Shown: piece after piece, positions 28,525 through 37,362 of the stretch
Layout of the letters: each line of letters starts with the position of its first letter
Numbering within the stretch: the stretch's first letter is position 1
Program-made: the position numbers and the translations under genes
NCBI GenBank assembly: GCA_030578315.1
Contig: JAUQQL010000014.1
Span: 1-37,459, forward strand
Reading direction: 5' to 3'
DNA from: Thermodesulfobacteriota bacterium
Lineage (GTDB): Bacteria > Desulfobacterota > Thermodesulfobacteria > Thermodesulfobacteriales > Thermodesulfobacteriaceae
DNA: 37,459 nt
The notes under the pieces: generated by a model
Told to the model about the DNA's origin: nothing
Seen by the model: the letters and a program-made list of their open reading frames with translations, nothing else
Database searches by the model: none

Positions 28525-29027
28525 GTAAAAATCAAGGAAGCGTGCTTCTTTTAAGTTTAATTTTATCTCTTATAGGACTTATTCTTATTTCAGGTCTCTT
28601 TACTGCCTATTATAGGATGATAAAAATTGTTTTTCCTATAAGAGTATATTCTACAGTTAGAGAAGCAGCATCAGGTACTGTTACATTACTTGCTACCTAT
28701 ATAGATAATAAATACTTTAGTAGAATTGACCAAGCAGATTGTCCTAGAGGAACAGTAGAAATTAGTAATGCAAGCGCTATAAGATGTTGTAAGGCAAATA
28801 TTAGATTCAAGTTAACTAATTATACGGAAACTTTTACTGCTGAAGGTATGGTATGTTTAATTTCTTTAGCTAGTGCTTCAGGATTTAGTGCTTTACCTGT
28901 GATTGGGGGAGGGGGAATGACTTTACCTTATAATTGCGATAATTATCCTTGCGTCTACAGTATTACTTCAACTGCTTATGGTCCACAAGGGGTTTCAGCT
29001 TATGTGGAAGCAGTTTATGTAAAATAA
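28521..29027 (+). CDS. PilX/GspK-like minor pilin lacking Glu5
   Basis: NQG|SVLLLSLILSLIGLILISGL; ATGA overlap with the preceding gene. Confidence 0.75.
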   Translation: MSKNQGSVLLLSLILSLIGLILISGLFTAYYRMIKIVFPIRVYSTVREAASGTVTLLATYIDNKYFSRIDQADCPRGTVEISNASAIRCCKANIRFKLTNYTETFTAEGMVCLISLASASGFSALPVIGGGGMTLPYNCDNYPCVYSITSTAYGPQGVSAYVEAVYVK

Positions 29028-29052
29028 AAAGTTTGAAGCAACAAAAATTATA

Positions 29053-29502
29053 ATGAACAAAGAGAAAATAAAACTTTTTACAGATGGATGTTCTCTTGGG
29101 AATCCGGGACCAGGAGGCTATGCAGTTTTAATTAAAGATGAAAAGGAAGAAAAGATTTTGTCTGGAGGTGAACCCTATACTACTAATAACCGAATGGAAC
29201 TTATTTCCGTAATTGAAGGTCTTTCTTATTTTAGAGAACCTAAAGTAATTATAGTTTATACTGATTCTGAATATGTGTTAAAGGGAGCTACAAAGTGGCT
29301 TTTTTTATGGAAAAAGCGTGGATTTAAAACTTCAGACGGTAAACCTGTAAAAAATCAAGACCTTTGGCTTGAACTTGAAAAATGGCTTTCCTTTCACAAA
29401 GTTACTTTTATTAAAATTCCTGCTCATAAGGGTCATCCTGAAAATGAAAAAGTAGATAAACTTGCTAAAAAAGAGGCTCAGAGGTGGAAAAAAAACTTTT
29501 AG
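29053..29502 (+). CDS. rnhA: Ribonuclease HI
   Basis: KLFTDGCSLGNPGPGGYAVLI, TTNNRMELISVIEGL, YTDSEYVLKG. Confidence 0.94.
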   Translation: MNKEKIKLFTDGCSLGNPGPGGYAVLIKDEKEEKILSGGEPYTTNNRMELISVIEGLSYFREPKVIIVYTDSEYVLKGATKWLFLWKKRGFKTSDGKPVKNQDLWLELEKWLSFHKVTFIKIPAHKGHPENEKVDKLAKKEAQRWKKNF

Positions 29503-30080
29503 TAGGAATAACTGGAGCAAGTGGAATGCCTTATGCTTACTACTTAGTTAAAGAACTTCAAAGTTTAAAAATACCTTTTGAGGTGATTATTACCGAAGCT
29601 GGGAAACTGGTGTGGAAACATGAATTAGAAAAAGACTGGCAAATTTTAAAAAATTTTACTTCTAAAGTTTACGAAGAGCATGAAATGTCAGCCCCTCCTG
29701 CAAGTGGTTCAGCTCCTTATTATGGAATGGTAGTAGTGCCATGTAGTATGGGCACTCTTTCGGCAGTTGCCTGTGGAAGTGCAAGAAATCTCTTACAAAG
29801 AGCAGCTGATGTAATGCTTAAAGAAAGAAAACCTCTTGTTCTTGTAATAAGAGAAACTCCTTTAAGTCTTATTCATTTAAAAAACATGCTTTATTGTACC
29901 GAAGCAGGAGCAGTAATTTTTCCTGCCATGCCAGCTTTTTATCACAAACCGAGTTCTTTAGAAGATTTAATAATTCAATTTGTAAAAAGAATAATTCAGT
30001 TTTTAGGTGTAAATTCTAAAAACTTTTATACTTGGCAAGGCATAAATCCTTACCAAAGTTTCAATAGCTCCCTAAAATAG
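29484..30080 (+). CDS. ubiX: UbiX-family flavin prenyltransferase
   Basis: LVGITGASGMPYAYYLVKEL, VVPCSMGTLSAVACGSARNLLQRAADVMLKERKPLVLVIRETPLS. Confidence 0.93.
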   Translation: MEKKLLVGITGASGMPYAYYLVKELQSLKIPFEVIITEAGKLVWKHELEKDWQILKNFTSKVYEEHEMSAPPASGSAPYYGMVVVPCSMGTLSAVACGSARNLLQRAADVMLKERKPLVLVIRETPLSLIHLKNMLYCTEAGAVIFPAMPAFYHKPSSLEDLIIQFVKRIIQFLGVNSKNFYTWQGINPYQSFNSSLK

Positions 30081-30130
30081 GAGAGCAAGAAAATAACCTC
30101 ACCCAAGTTTAATTTATATAAACTATCCTC

Positions 30131-30158
30131 TTGACAAAAATTTTGAAAGAATTATTTT
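30131..30158 (+). promoter_or_regulatory. Candidate sigma70-type promoter for the tRNA
   Basis: Consensus -35 TTGACA at 30131-30136, 16-nt spacer, TATTTT at 30153-30158; tRNA 5' end at 30198. Confidence 0.5.
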
Positions 30159-30197
30159 ATATTTTGGTGTATTTTTTGTGTTCTAAAAGGAGAAATA

Positions 30198-30271
30198 GGG
30201 CCCGTAGCTCAGCTGGTTAGAGCCACCGGCTCATAACCGGAAGGTCCCAGGTTCGAATCCTGGCGGGCCCA
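30198..30271 (+). tRNA. tRNA with CAT anticodon (elongator Met or Ile2/lysidine type; not initiator)
   Basis: Cloverleaf: acceptor GGGCCCG/CGGGCCC, D-arm GCTC/GAGC, anticodon loop CTCATAA, T-arm CCAGG TTCGAAT CCTGG, discriminator A, no encoded CCA. G1-C72 pair argues against initiator. Confidence 0.95.
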
Positions 30272-30283
30272 TTAATTTTATTT

Positions 30284-31084
30284 ATGTCAATTTTAGTAAA
30301 ACATTTTTATAATTTCTTAAATTCTTTTTCGCCCCTTAAAATAGCAGAAGAAAATGATAACAGTGGTTTACAAATAGCTTCCTTTGAAGCAGAAATAAAG
30401 GGAATTCTTCTTTCTGTTGATCCCTCAAAAAAAGCTATTTTTTATGCTATAGAAAATAATTTAAATCTTATTCTTACTCATCATCCTCTTATCTATCCTT
30501 CTCTTAAAAATATAATAAAAGAAGAGTTAATAGGAGAGCTTATTTATTTAATTATTCAAAATCATTTAAATTTAATCTCCTGGCATACCCCTCTTGACAA
30601 AATAGAAGAAGGAGTTTCAGAAGCCTTAGTTAAAGTTTTAAAATTAGAAAAGATTGATTTTATAACTAAAAAAGAGATAGATGGAAAAGTTTACGGATTA
30701 GGTAAAATAGCTGAAATTTATCCTCCTCTTACTGTTAAGGAACTTGCAGAAAGGATTAAAGAACTTACAAAAAGTTGGGTTATGATAGTAGGAAATCCTC
30801 AAGAAAAAATAAGTAAAGTTGGTATTTGTGGAGGTTCTGGTGGTTTTTTAAAAGATGTTTTAAAACAATTAGGTATAAACACTTTAATTACTTCAGATGT
30901 AAAATATCACCTGGCAAAATTAGCTGAAGAAGAGGGTTTTAATTTCATTATTATGGATCACAATATATCCGAATTTTTTGTATTAGAATTTTTAAAAGAG
31001 AAAATTGAAAAATTTTTACAAAAGACTAAATTAGATATTCCTGTAAAAATTTTTAAAGAAGAAAGCCCTTATAAGATATTATAA
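30284..31084 (+). CDS. NIF3/DUF34-family metal-binding protein
   Basis: ENDNSGLQIAS, LTHHPLIYPS, SWHTPLDKIEEGVSEAL, CGGSGGFL, TSDVKYHLA, DHNISEFF. Confidence 0.9.
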   Translation: MSILVKHFYNFLNSFSPLKIAEENDNSGLQIASFEAEIKGILLSVDPSKKAIFYAIENNLNLILTHHPLIYPSLKNIIKEELIGELIYLIIQNHLNLISWHTPLDKIEEGVSEALVKVLKLEKIDFITKKEIDGKVYGLGKIAEIYPPLTVKELAERIKELTKSWVMIVGNPQEKISKVGICGGSGGFLKDVLKQLGINTLITSDVKYHLAKLAEEEGFNFIIMDHNISEFFVLEFLKEKIEKFLQKTKLDIPVKIFKEESPYKIL

Positions 31085-31118
31085 ACTTAAAAGCTTTAAA
31101 GAGGAGGTTGAAAGAGAA

Positions 31119-31886
31119 ATGCAGGAGGAAATTCTTAAATTGATTGAATTACAAAAAATAGATCTAGAAATTTTAAAAATAGAAAGAGATTTACAAAAAA
31201 TTCCTCAAAGTCTACAAAAGGTTCAAAAAGAACAAGAACAAATGAGTAAAAAACTGGAATTATTAATTACTAATTTGGATGAAAAAAAGAGTCAAAAAAA
31301 ATTTTTTGAAGAAGAACTTCAGGAGGAGTATCAAAGATTGAAAAGAACTCAGGCAAGATTAATGCAAATTAAAGGAACCAGGGAGTATCAGTTGTTGTTG
31401 AAAGAAATGGAAGAGATTAAAAGAACTAATAAACAAAAGGAAGATGAAATTTTAAAATTGATGGAAGAAATTGAAAATTTGGAAAAAGAAAAAGAAAAAT
31501 TAGAAAAAAAACTAGAAGAAATAAATGCTGTTTTTAAAGAAGAAGAACAAAAATTTAATGAATTTTGTCAAAAATTGCTAAAACAAAAAGAAGAATTAAT
31601 GGAAAAAAGAACCAAACTAACTCAAAAGATTTCTCAAAATTTACTTAAAAAATATGAAGCTGTTAGACAGAAAAAGTCAGGTATTGGAATAGCTCCGGTT
31701 ATAAATTCTATATGTGAAGGATGTCATATGGCTATTCCTCCCCAACTTTATAACGAACTTCAAAGAGATAATAGATATTATGAGTGTCCACATTGTAAAA
31801 GATTAATTTATTATAAAAAAATTTATTGCCCAGAAGAAGGAGAAGATGGCTCTCTTGAGGCACACACTCAAAGTGTTAAAAAATGA
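31119..31886 (+). CDS. Coiled-coil plus C4 zinc-ribbon protein (DUF164/CdsZ-like)
   Basis: Long Glu/Lys coiled coil; CEGCHMAIPPQLYNELQRDNRYYECPHCKRLIYY. Confidence 0.88.
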   Translation: MQEEILKLIELQKIDLEILKIERDLQKIPQSLQKVQKEQEQMSKKLELLITNLDEKKSQKKFFEEELQEEYQRLKRTQARLMQIKGTREYQLLLKEMEEIKRTNKQKEDEILKLMEEIENLEKEKEKLEKKLEEINAVFKEEEQKFNEFCQKLLKQKEELMEKRTKLTQKISQNLLKKYEAVRQKKSGIGIAPVINSICEGCHMAIPPQLYNELQRDNRYYECPHCKRLIYYKKIYCPEEGEDGSLEAHTQSVKK

Positions 31887-32509
31887 TTTTATCGTTGAAA
31901 GAAAATTGGAGCAACTTAAATGAAGTTTTAATAAAGGTGGTTCAGTTTTTGAAAGAAGATAAAGTAGGAGCTATACCTACAGAAACTTTTTATGGATTAG
32001 CAGCTAATCCATTTTCGGAGAAGGCTTTAAAAAAACTTCTTTTTTTAAAAAAAAGACCACCAACTAAACCTATATTACTTCTTATAGGAACAAAGGATGA
32101 CCTTTTTAAGGTTGTTAAAAAAGTTTCTCTTCTAGCAGAAAAGCTTATAGAAAATTTCTGGCCAGGTCCTTTAACTATAGTATTTGAAGCAAAAGAATTT
32201 TTGTCTCCTCTTCTTACAGCTAATACTAATACTATAGGGGTAAGACTTTCATCTTCACCTTTAGTTCAAAAATTGTGTTTGCTTTTTGGTAATCCTATTA
32301 CAGGAACAAGTGCTAATATTAGCAATTTACCTCCTTGTAAAACTGCAGAAGAAGTCAAGGCTCAAATTCCGGAGATTGACTTTATTTTAGATGTTGGAAA
32401 GCTAGAAGCTGTTTTACCTTCTACTGTAGTTTCTGTAGTAAAAAATGAGATCCAATTAATTAGAGAAGGAGCTATTCCTTTTGAAAAAATTTTAAGTATA
32501 TTTAAATAA
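31883..32509 (+). CDS. Sua5/YciO/YrdC (TsaC-like) threonylcarbamoyl-AMP synthase
   Basis: GAIPTETFYGLAANPFSEKALKKLLFLKKRPPTKPILLLI; FWPGPLTIVFEA; TGTSANISNLPPC; STVVSV. Confidence 0.9.
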   Translation: MILSLKENWSNLNEVLIKVVQFLKEDKVGAIPTETFYGLAANPFSEKALKKLLFLKKRPPTKPILLLIGTKDDLFKVVKKVSLLAEKLIENFWPGPLTIVFEAKEFLSPLLTANTNTIGVRLSSSPLVQKLCLLFGNPITGTSANISNLPPCKTAEEVKAQIPEIDFILDVGKLEAVLPSTVVSVVKNEIQLIREGAIPFEKILSIFK

Positions 32510-32550
32510 AAACTTTAAAAATTTCTTTTTAAAAAAGGAGGAAAATTAAA

Positions 32551-33300
32551 TTTAAAATTGCTTTTTCTGGTAAAGGAGGGGTGGGTAAAAGTGCTATAGC
32601 AGCTCTTCTTTCCTTAGCTTTTATGGAAAAAGGTTATAGAGTATTGGCTATAGATGCTGATCCAAGTCCTCACTTAGCAAGACTTCTTGAAATTGAAGAT
32701 AAAATTATACCTTTAGCTGAGATGAGAGATTTATTAGCTGAAAGAGCTGAGAAAATGGGACCTTATTATACTTTAAATCCCAAAATTGAAGATTTACCTG
32801 AAAAATTTATGAAAACTAAAAATAAGATAAACTTAATGGTTCTTGGAGCAATAAGAGAAGCAGGAGCAGGATGTGCTTGTCCTGAGCAAACCGTTTTGAG
32901 AAGGCTTATGAGTTATTTAATTCTTAAAACCCAAGATGTAGTAATTGTAGACATGGAGGCGGGAGTAGAGCACTTTGGAAGAGGAACAGTTATTCCTATG
33001 GATGTGATTTTGGTAGTTACTAAACCTTATAGAGGAAGCCTTGAAACTTCAAAACAAATCTTAAAATTGGCAGAAAAGCTTAATTTAAAAAAAGTTTTTA
33101 TAGTAGGAAATGGAGTTAGAAACTTTCAAGAAGAAGAGTTATTAAAAAAAGAATTTGGTGATAAAATTATTGCCATATTACCTGAAGATAATGAATTAGA
33201 AAAAAGAGAAATAGAAGGTAAGGGCCTTTGGGACTACAGAGGCAAGCTTTTTAAAAAGGTGGAAGAATTAAGAGATAAACTTATGGAGTTAAAAGATTGA
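32551..33300 (+). CDS. CooC-like P-loop ATPase (nickel/CODH maturation type); start codon unresolved
   Basis: Frame reads KIAFSGKGGVGKSAIAALLSLAF (Walker A), ADPSPHLARLL, GCACPEQ (CxC), VIVDMEAGVEHFGRG. The track start GTG 32581 cuts the P-loop; frame is open upstream but without ATG/GTG/TTG near the RBS at 32537-32541. Confidence 0.82.
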   Translation, partial: FKIAFSGKGGVGKSAIAALLSLAFMEKGYRVLAIDADPSPHLARLLEIEDKIIPLAEMRDLLAERAEKMGPYYTLNPKIEDLPEKFMKTKNKINLMVLGAIREAGAGCACPEQTVLRRLMSYLILKTQDVVIVDMEAGVEHFGRGTVIPMDVILVVTKPYRGSLETSKQILKLAEKLNLKKVFIVGNGVRNFQEEELLKKEFGDKIIAILPEDNELEKREIEGKGLWDYRGKLFKKVEELRDKLMELKD

Positions 33301-34085
33301 TTCTTCCTGATATTCAAAATAGTACTCCAGAATTTAAAATTCCTATAGATAAAGTAGGAATTAAAAACTTAAGATATCCCATAAAAGTTTTGGATAAAAA
33401 TAAAGGTTTACAGGCAACTATAGGAGAATTTAATATTTACGTTGACCTTCCATCTCGTTTTAAGGGAACTCATATGAGCAGGTTTGTAGAAATTTTAAAC
33501 GAATTTAAAGACGAAATCCATATAAAAAACATAAGAATTATTTTAAAAAAACTTAAAGAAAGACTTAATGCTAAGTCTGCACATTTAGAAATTTTTTTTC
33601 CTTATTTTATAGAAAAAAAAGCACCAGTTACTCATGTCTTGGGGCTGATGGAATATCAAGCTTTCCTAAAAGCTTCTTTATATTCTCAAAAAACACAAGG
33701 AGAAGACCTTATATTGGGGGTTAAGGTTCCGGTTATGACTCTCTGTCCTTGTTCTAAAAGCATAAGCAAATTTGGAGCTCATAATCAAAGAGGTTTGATC
33801 ACTATCTCGGTTAGATTTAAAAAATTTATTTGGTTAGAGGAATTAATTGAAATAGCCGAAAACAGTGCCTCTTCCCCTGTTTATCCTATTTTAAAAAGAC
33901 CAGATGAAAAATTTGTTACTGAAAAAGCCTATGAAAATCCTAAATTTGTTGAAGATGTTGCTAGATGTGTAGCTGAAAAACTTCTTCAGAAAAAGGAAAT
34001 CTTTTGGTTTTCAGTAGAAGTAGAAAATTTTGAATCTATACATGGACATAATGCCTATGCTTTTCTTGAAATTCAAAAAGACTAA
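33297..34085 (+). CDS. folE2: GTP cyclohydrolase FolE2
   Basis: TTG start overlapping previous TGA; DIQNSTPEFKIPIDKVGIKNLRYPI, GTHMSRFVEIL, VMTLCPCSKSISKFGAHNQRG. Confidence 0.94.
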   Translation: MILPDIQNSTPEFKIPIDKVGIKNLRYPIKVLDKNKGLQATIGEFNIYVDLPSRFKGTHMSRFVEILNEFKDEIHIKNIRIILKKLKERLNAKSAHLEIFFPYFIEKKAPVTHVLGLMEYQAFLKASLYSQKTQGEDLILGVKVPVMTLCPCSKSISKFGAHNQRGLITISVRFKKFIWLEELIEIAENSASSPVYPILKRPDEKFVTEKAYENPKFVEDVARCVAEKLLQKKEIFWFSVEVENFESIHGHNAYAFLEIQKD

Positions 34086-34288
34086 CTTTCTTGATCTGCT
34101 AGCTCTATTTCTAAATAAGATGTTCCACATTCGTAACATTTAACATCTAAAATTTTATCTATTAAGGCTACATAAAGAGTATCTGAACCGCATACTTTAC
34201 AAGCGTTTCCTAAATTTTCTTCTTCTATATTTTTTAAAATATCTTCTTTTAAGTCTTCAGGAATATCAGGATCAAAAATCACTTTCAC
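34082..34288 (-). CDS. Small zinc-ribbon protein of unknown function
   Basis: 68 aa with CKVCGSDTLY...VKCYECGTSYLEIE (CxxC...CxxC); convergent, stop overlaps folE2 stop. Confidence 0.7.
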   Translation of the reverse strand: MKVIFDPDIPEDLKEDILKNIEEENLGNACKVCGSDTLYVALIDKILDVKCYECGTSYLEIELADQES

Positions 34289-34369
34289 TTTAACCTCCCA
34301 TTAAATAGTTGCTCTTTAATCTTATCAAAAAGTTTTTAATTTGTAAAGATGAGAATCTAAAAATTTTGT

Positions 34370-35974
34370 TTAAAATTTAGAAATAATTGTGTTTTTTTCA
34401 AACTCTTTTCTTTTAAAAGGATAATCGGTAAGATAGTGAGTACCTCTGGATTCTAATCTTTGCATGGCTGAAATTATTATTAGTTCAGCAACAGTGCAGA
34501 TATTTTTTAGTTCCATTGTATCTAAATCTAGATAAAATCCACTCCAGTAAGTTTCTAACTCCTTTTTAATAAACTCAATTCTATTTTTAGCAAATTGCAA
34601 CATTTTCAAATTTCGCACAATTCCCACAAAGTCCCACATAAGTTTTCTGATCCAATCCCAATTATGAGAAATAAAAACTTTTTCTTCTTTTACTTCTTTA
34701 ATCTGAAATTCCTGTAAGGGAGGAACTTTGTAAGAAGTTTCTTTTAAGGAATGCCACATTTCTTTTATTTTTATACTAGCTTGATGAGAAAAACAAATGG
34801 CTTCCAAAAGAGAATTAGAAGCCAATCTATTTGCTCCGTGAAGACCTGTACAGGCACATTCACCTATAGCAAAAAGATTGTTAATATCGGTTTGTCCCCA
34901 TTCATTGGTTAAAATACCTCCACATAAATAATGAGCTGCCGGAACTACAGGAATTGGCTGAGTCGTTATATCAATTCCATATTTTAAGCAAGTTTCGTAA
35001 ATATATGGAAATCTTCTTTTAATATAGTCAGATGGTAGTTTAGAAATGTCTAAATATACACATTCGGCTCCAGTAACTTTAAGTTCCATATCAATAGCTC
35101 TGGTAACTACATCTCTTGGAGCTAATTCTTTTCTTATAGGATCATATTTAAACATAAAAGGTTTTCCTTCAGCATTTAATAAGACAGCTCCTTCTCCTCT
35201 TAAAGCTTCAGAAATTAAAAAATTTTTAGCTTTAGGATGATATAAACAAGTAGGGTGAAATTGAATGAATTCTAAATTAGCTATTTTACAACCTACTTCG
35301 TAAGCTAAAGCTATTCCGTCTCCTGTTGCTGTATCAGGATTGCTGGTATAAATATAAACCTTTCCAGCTCCTCCTGTACACAGCGCTATCACCTTAGCTA
35401 AAAAAACGCGCTCTTTGAAATGAGTAAAATCTAAAGCATAAACTCCTACTACTCTTTTGGGAGTTCCATTTAAAGAAGAATCTTTTTCAGGAATTAATTT
35501 TAATACTAAATGATTTTCCAAAATTTGAATATTAAAATTTTCTAATACCCGTTCTATCAGCTTATTTTCTATAATTCTACCTGTATAATCTCCTATATGA
35601 AGAATTCTTTTTTTTGAATGTCCTCCTTCCAAAGTTAAGTGATATTTAGAAGGATTAACGGGATCTTTATCAAATTCAATTCCCCACTCTATTAGGTCTT
35701 TAATTCGTTCAGGAGCTGACTTAACTACTAACTCTACAATTTTTGGCTCGCACAGCCCGTCTCCTGCGGTTAAAGTATCTTTAATGTGAAATTCAAAAGA
35801 ATCTTCTTCATCTACTACACAAGCTATACCACCTTGAGCTAAAATAGTTGCAGTATCAAAAACTCGTTTTTTTGTCAAAATGATAATCTCTCCCAGATCT
35901 TTTAACTTTAAAGCCAAACTAAGCCCAGCAATACCAGAACCTATAATAAGAATATCAGTCTTAAAAACTTCCAT
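34370..35974 (-). CDS. nadB: L-aspartate oxidase
   Basis: DILIIGSGIAGLSLALKL, AQGGIACV, HIGDYTGR, EFIQFHPTCLY, EALRGEGAVLLN, AAHYLCGGI, CTGLHGANRLASNSLLEA. Confidence 0.94.
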   Translation of the reverse strand: MEVFKTDILIIGSGIAGLSLALKLKDLGEIIILTKKRVFDTATILAQGGIACVVDEEDSFEFHIKDTLTAGDGLCEPKIVELVVKSAPERIKDLIEWGIEFDKDPVNPSKYHLTLEGGHSKKRILHIGDYTGRIIENKLIERVLENFNIQILENHLVLKLIPEKDSSLNGTPKRVVGVYALDFTHFKERVFLAKVIALCTGGAGKVYIYTSNPDTATGDGIALAYEVGCKIANLEFIQFHPTCLYHPKAKNFLISEALRGEGAVLLNAEGKPFMFKYDPIRKELAPRDVVTRAIDMELKVTGAECVYLDISKLPSDYIKRRFPYIYETCLKYGIDITTQPIPVVPAAHYLCGGILTNEWGQTDINNLFAIGECACTGLHGANRLASNSLLEAICFSHQASIKIKEMWHSLKETSYKVPPLQEFQIKEVKEEKVFISHNWDWIRKLMWDFVGIVRNLKMLQFAKNRIEFIKKELETYWSGFYLDLDTMELKNICTVAELIIISAMQRLESRGTHYLTDYPFKRKEFEKNTIISKF

Positions 35975-35997
35975 TCCCTAAAAAAACCTCTTTCTAA

Positions 35998-37350
35998 TTA
36001 ACTTTCTTCTAAGTTTAAAGGTTCCCTCATCAAAAAATAAGATAAAAGTTCAGGTCCACTTTTAAAAAATATAGGCGAGTTATAAGCTGTTTTTTCACAA
36101 AAATTTAAATCTTTCTTTTTTTCTCTATTTCTTACAGAATCAAAAATAGCCCAAGGAACTGGTTTGGAAGAGTGAGTCCTTATAGAAATAGGCGTTAGAT
36201 GGTCACAACAAACTAGAATTCTATATTTATCCGTTATTTCAACAATTCTTTCTAAAAAATATCTTACTACTCTCCTGTCAAACTCATTAATGGCTTTTAT
36301 TTTAAGTTCCAAAGAACCTTCATGACTTACTTCATCAGGGGCTTCCACGTGAATTACCACAAGGTCGTGTTCTTTTAAAGCTTCTATACCATAGTCTACT
36401 TTTCCTTCATAATTAGTATCTAAGTACCCAGTTGCTCCTGGAACTTCTATAAAAGTAAGACCAGCAAGAATAGCTAAACCTTTAACTAGGTCTACAGCAG
36501 AAATAACAGCTCCTTTTAATTTCCATATTTTCTCAAAAGACTCCAGCTCAGGCGTTCTTCCTTGACCCCAAGGCCAGATAGCATTTGCTGGAGGTTTGTT
36601 TTGACTTTTTCTTTTTAAATTTATAGGATGTTTTTCTAAGATTTCAATAGCTTTTATAATAAATTCCTTAAGATAAGGCTCTTCATTATAAGCTTCAAAA
36701 GCAAACCAAATATTTTTCCCAAGTAAGTCGTGAGGAGGGTAGGTAGTAAGCCCACCTGAGCCACCTCTCCAAATTAAAATATGACGATAACTTTTCCCAG
36801 GAACAATTTCAATTTTATCTGTGCCAGCATATCTATTAATACTTTCTATAAGTTCAATTGCTTCTTCAGTAGAAATATGTCCAGCGGAGTAATCTTCCAT
36901 AATAAGGTCTTTGCCTTCAAATTTAAGAGTTACTAAATTGCATCTATAAGCTACATCTTCTGGTTTTAATACCAATCCCTTGCTTGCCGCTTCAATAGGA
37001 CCTCTACCAGTATACTTCTTTTCTGGAGGATAACCTAAAAGACCCATTATGGCTACATCAGAACCAGGGTGTAGTCCAGAAGGAATAGTTTGACACCATC
37101 CAATTTCTCCCCAAGATGCTATGAAATCCATACCAGGAGTGATAGCTACTTCTAAGGGTGTTTTCCAATTAAGTTCTTTTAAAATGAAATCCCCCATTCC
37201 GTCCCCAATCAGAATAACATATTTCATTCCTTCTTCTGGAGGAGTTAAGAATTTAATTGCCCTTTTTTTTTCTTCTTTACTAAATTTTTCCAAATTCTCT
37301 TTTTTAGCTTCTTCAGTCTCAAAAGATTTAATCTTTTTTCTCCTGCCCAT
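35998..37350 (-). CDS. apgM: 2,3-bisphosphoglycerate-independent phosphoglycerate mutase, archaeal (ApgM) type
   Basis: KYVILIGDGMGD, ATPGMDFIA-like TPGMDFIASWG, GLHPGSDVAIMGLLGYPP, TGRGPIEAAS, VHVEAPDEVSHEG, CCDHLTPISIRTHSSKPVPWAI. Confidence 0.9.
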   Translation of the reverse strand: MGRRKKIKSFETEEAKKENLEKFSKEEKKRAIKFLTPPEEGMKYVILIGDGMGDFILKELNWKTPLEVAITPGMDFIASWGEIGWCQTIPSGLHPGSDVAIMGLLGYPPEKKYTGRGPIEAASKGLVLKPEDVAYRCNLVTLKFEGKDLIMEDYSAGHISTEEAIELIESINRYAGTDKIEIVPGKSYRHILIWRGGSGGLTTYPPHDLLGKNIWFAFEAYNEEPYLKEFIIKAIEILEKHPINLKRKSQNKPPANAIWPWGQGRTPELESFEKIWKLKGAVISAVDLVKGLAILAGLTFIEVPGATGYLDTNYEGKVDYGIEALKEHDLVVIHVEAPDEVSHEGSLELKIKAINEFDRRVVRYFLERIVEITDKYRILVCCDHLTPISIRTHSSKPVPWAIFDSVRNREKKKDLNFCEKTAYNSPIFFKSGPELLSYFLMREPLNLEES

Positions 37351-37362
37351 TTTTACTCCCTA

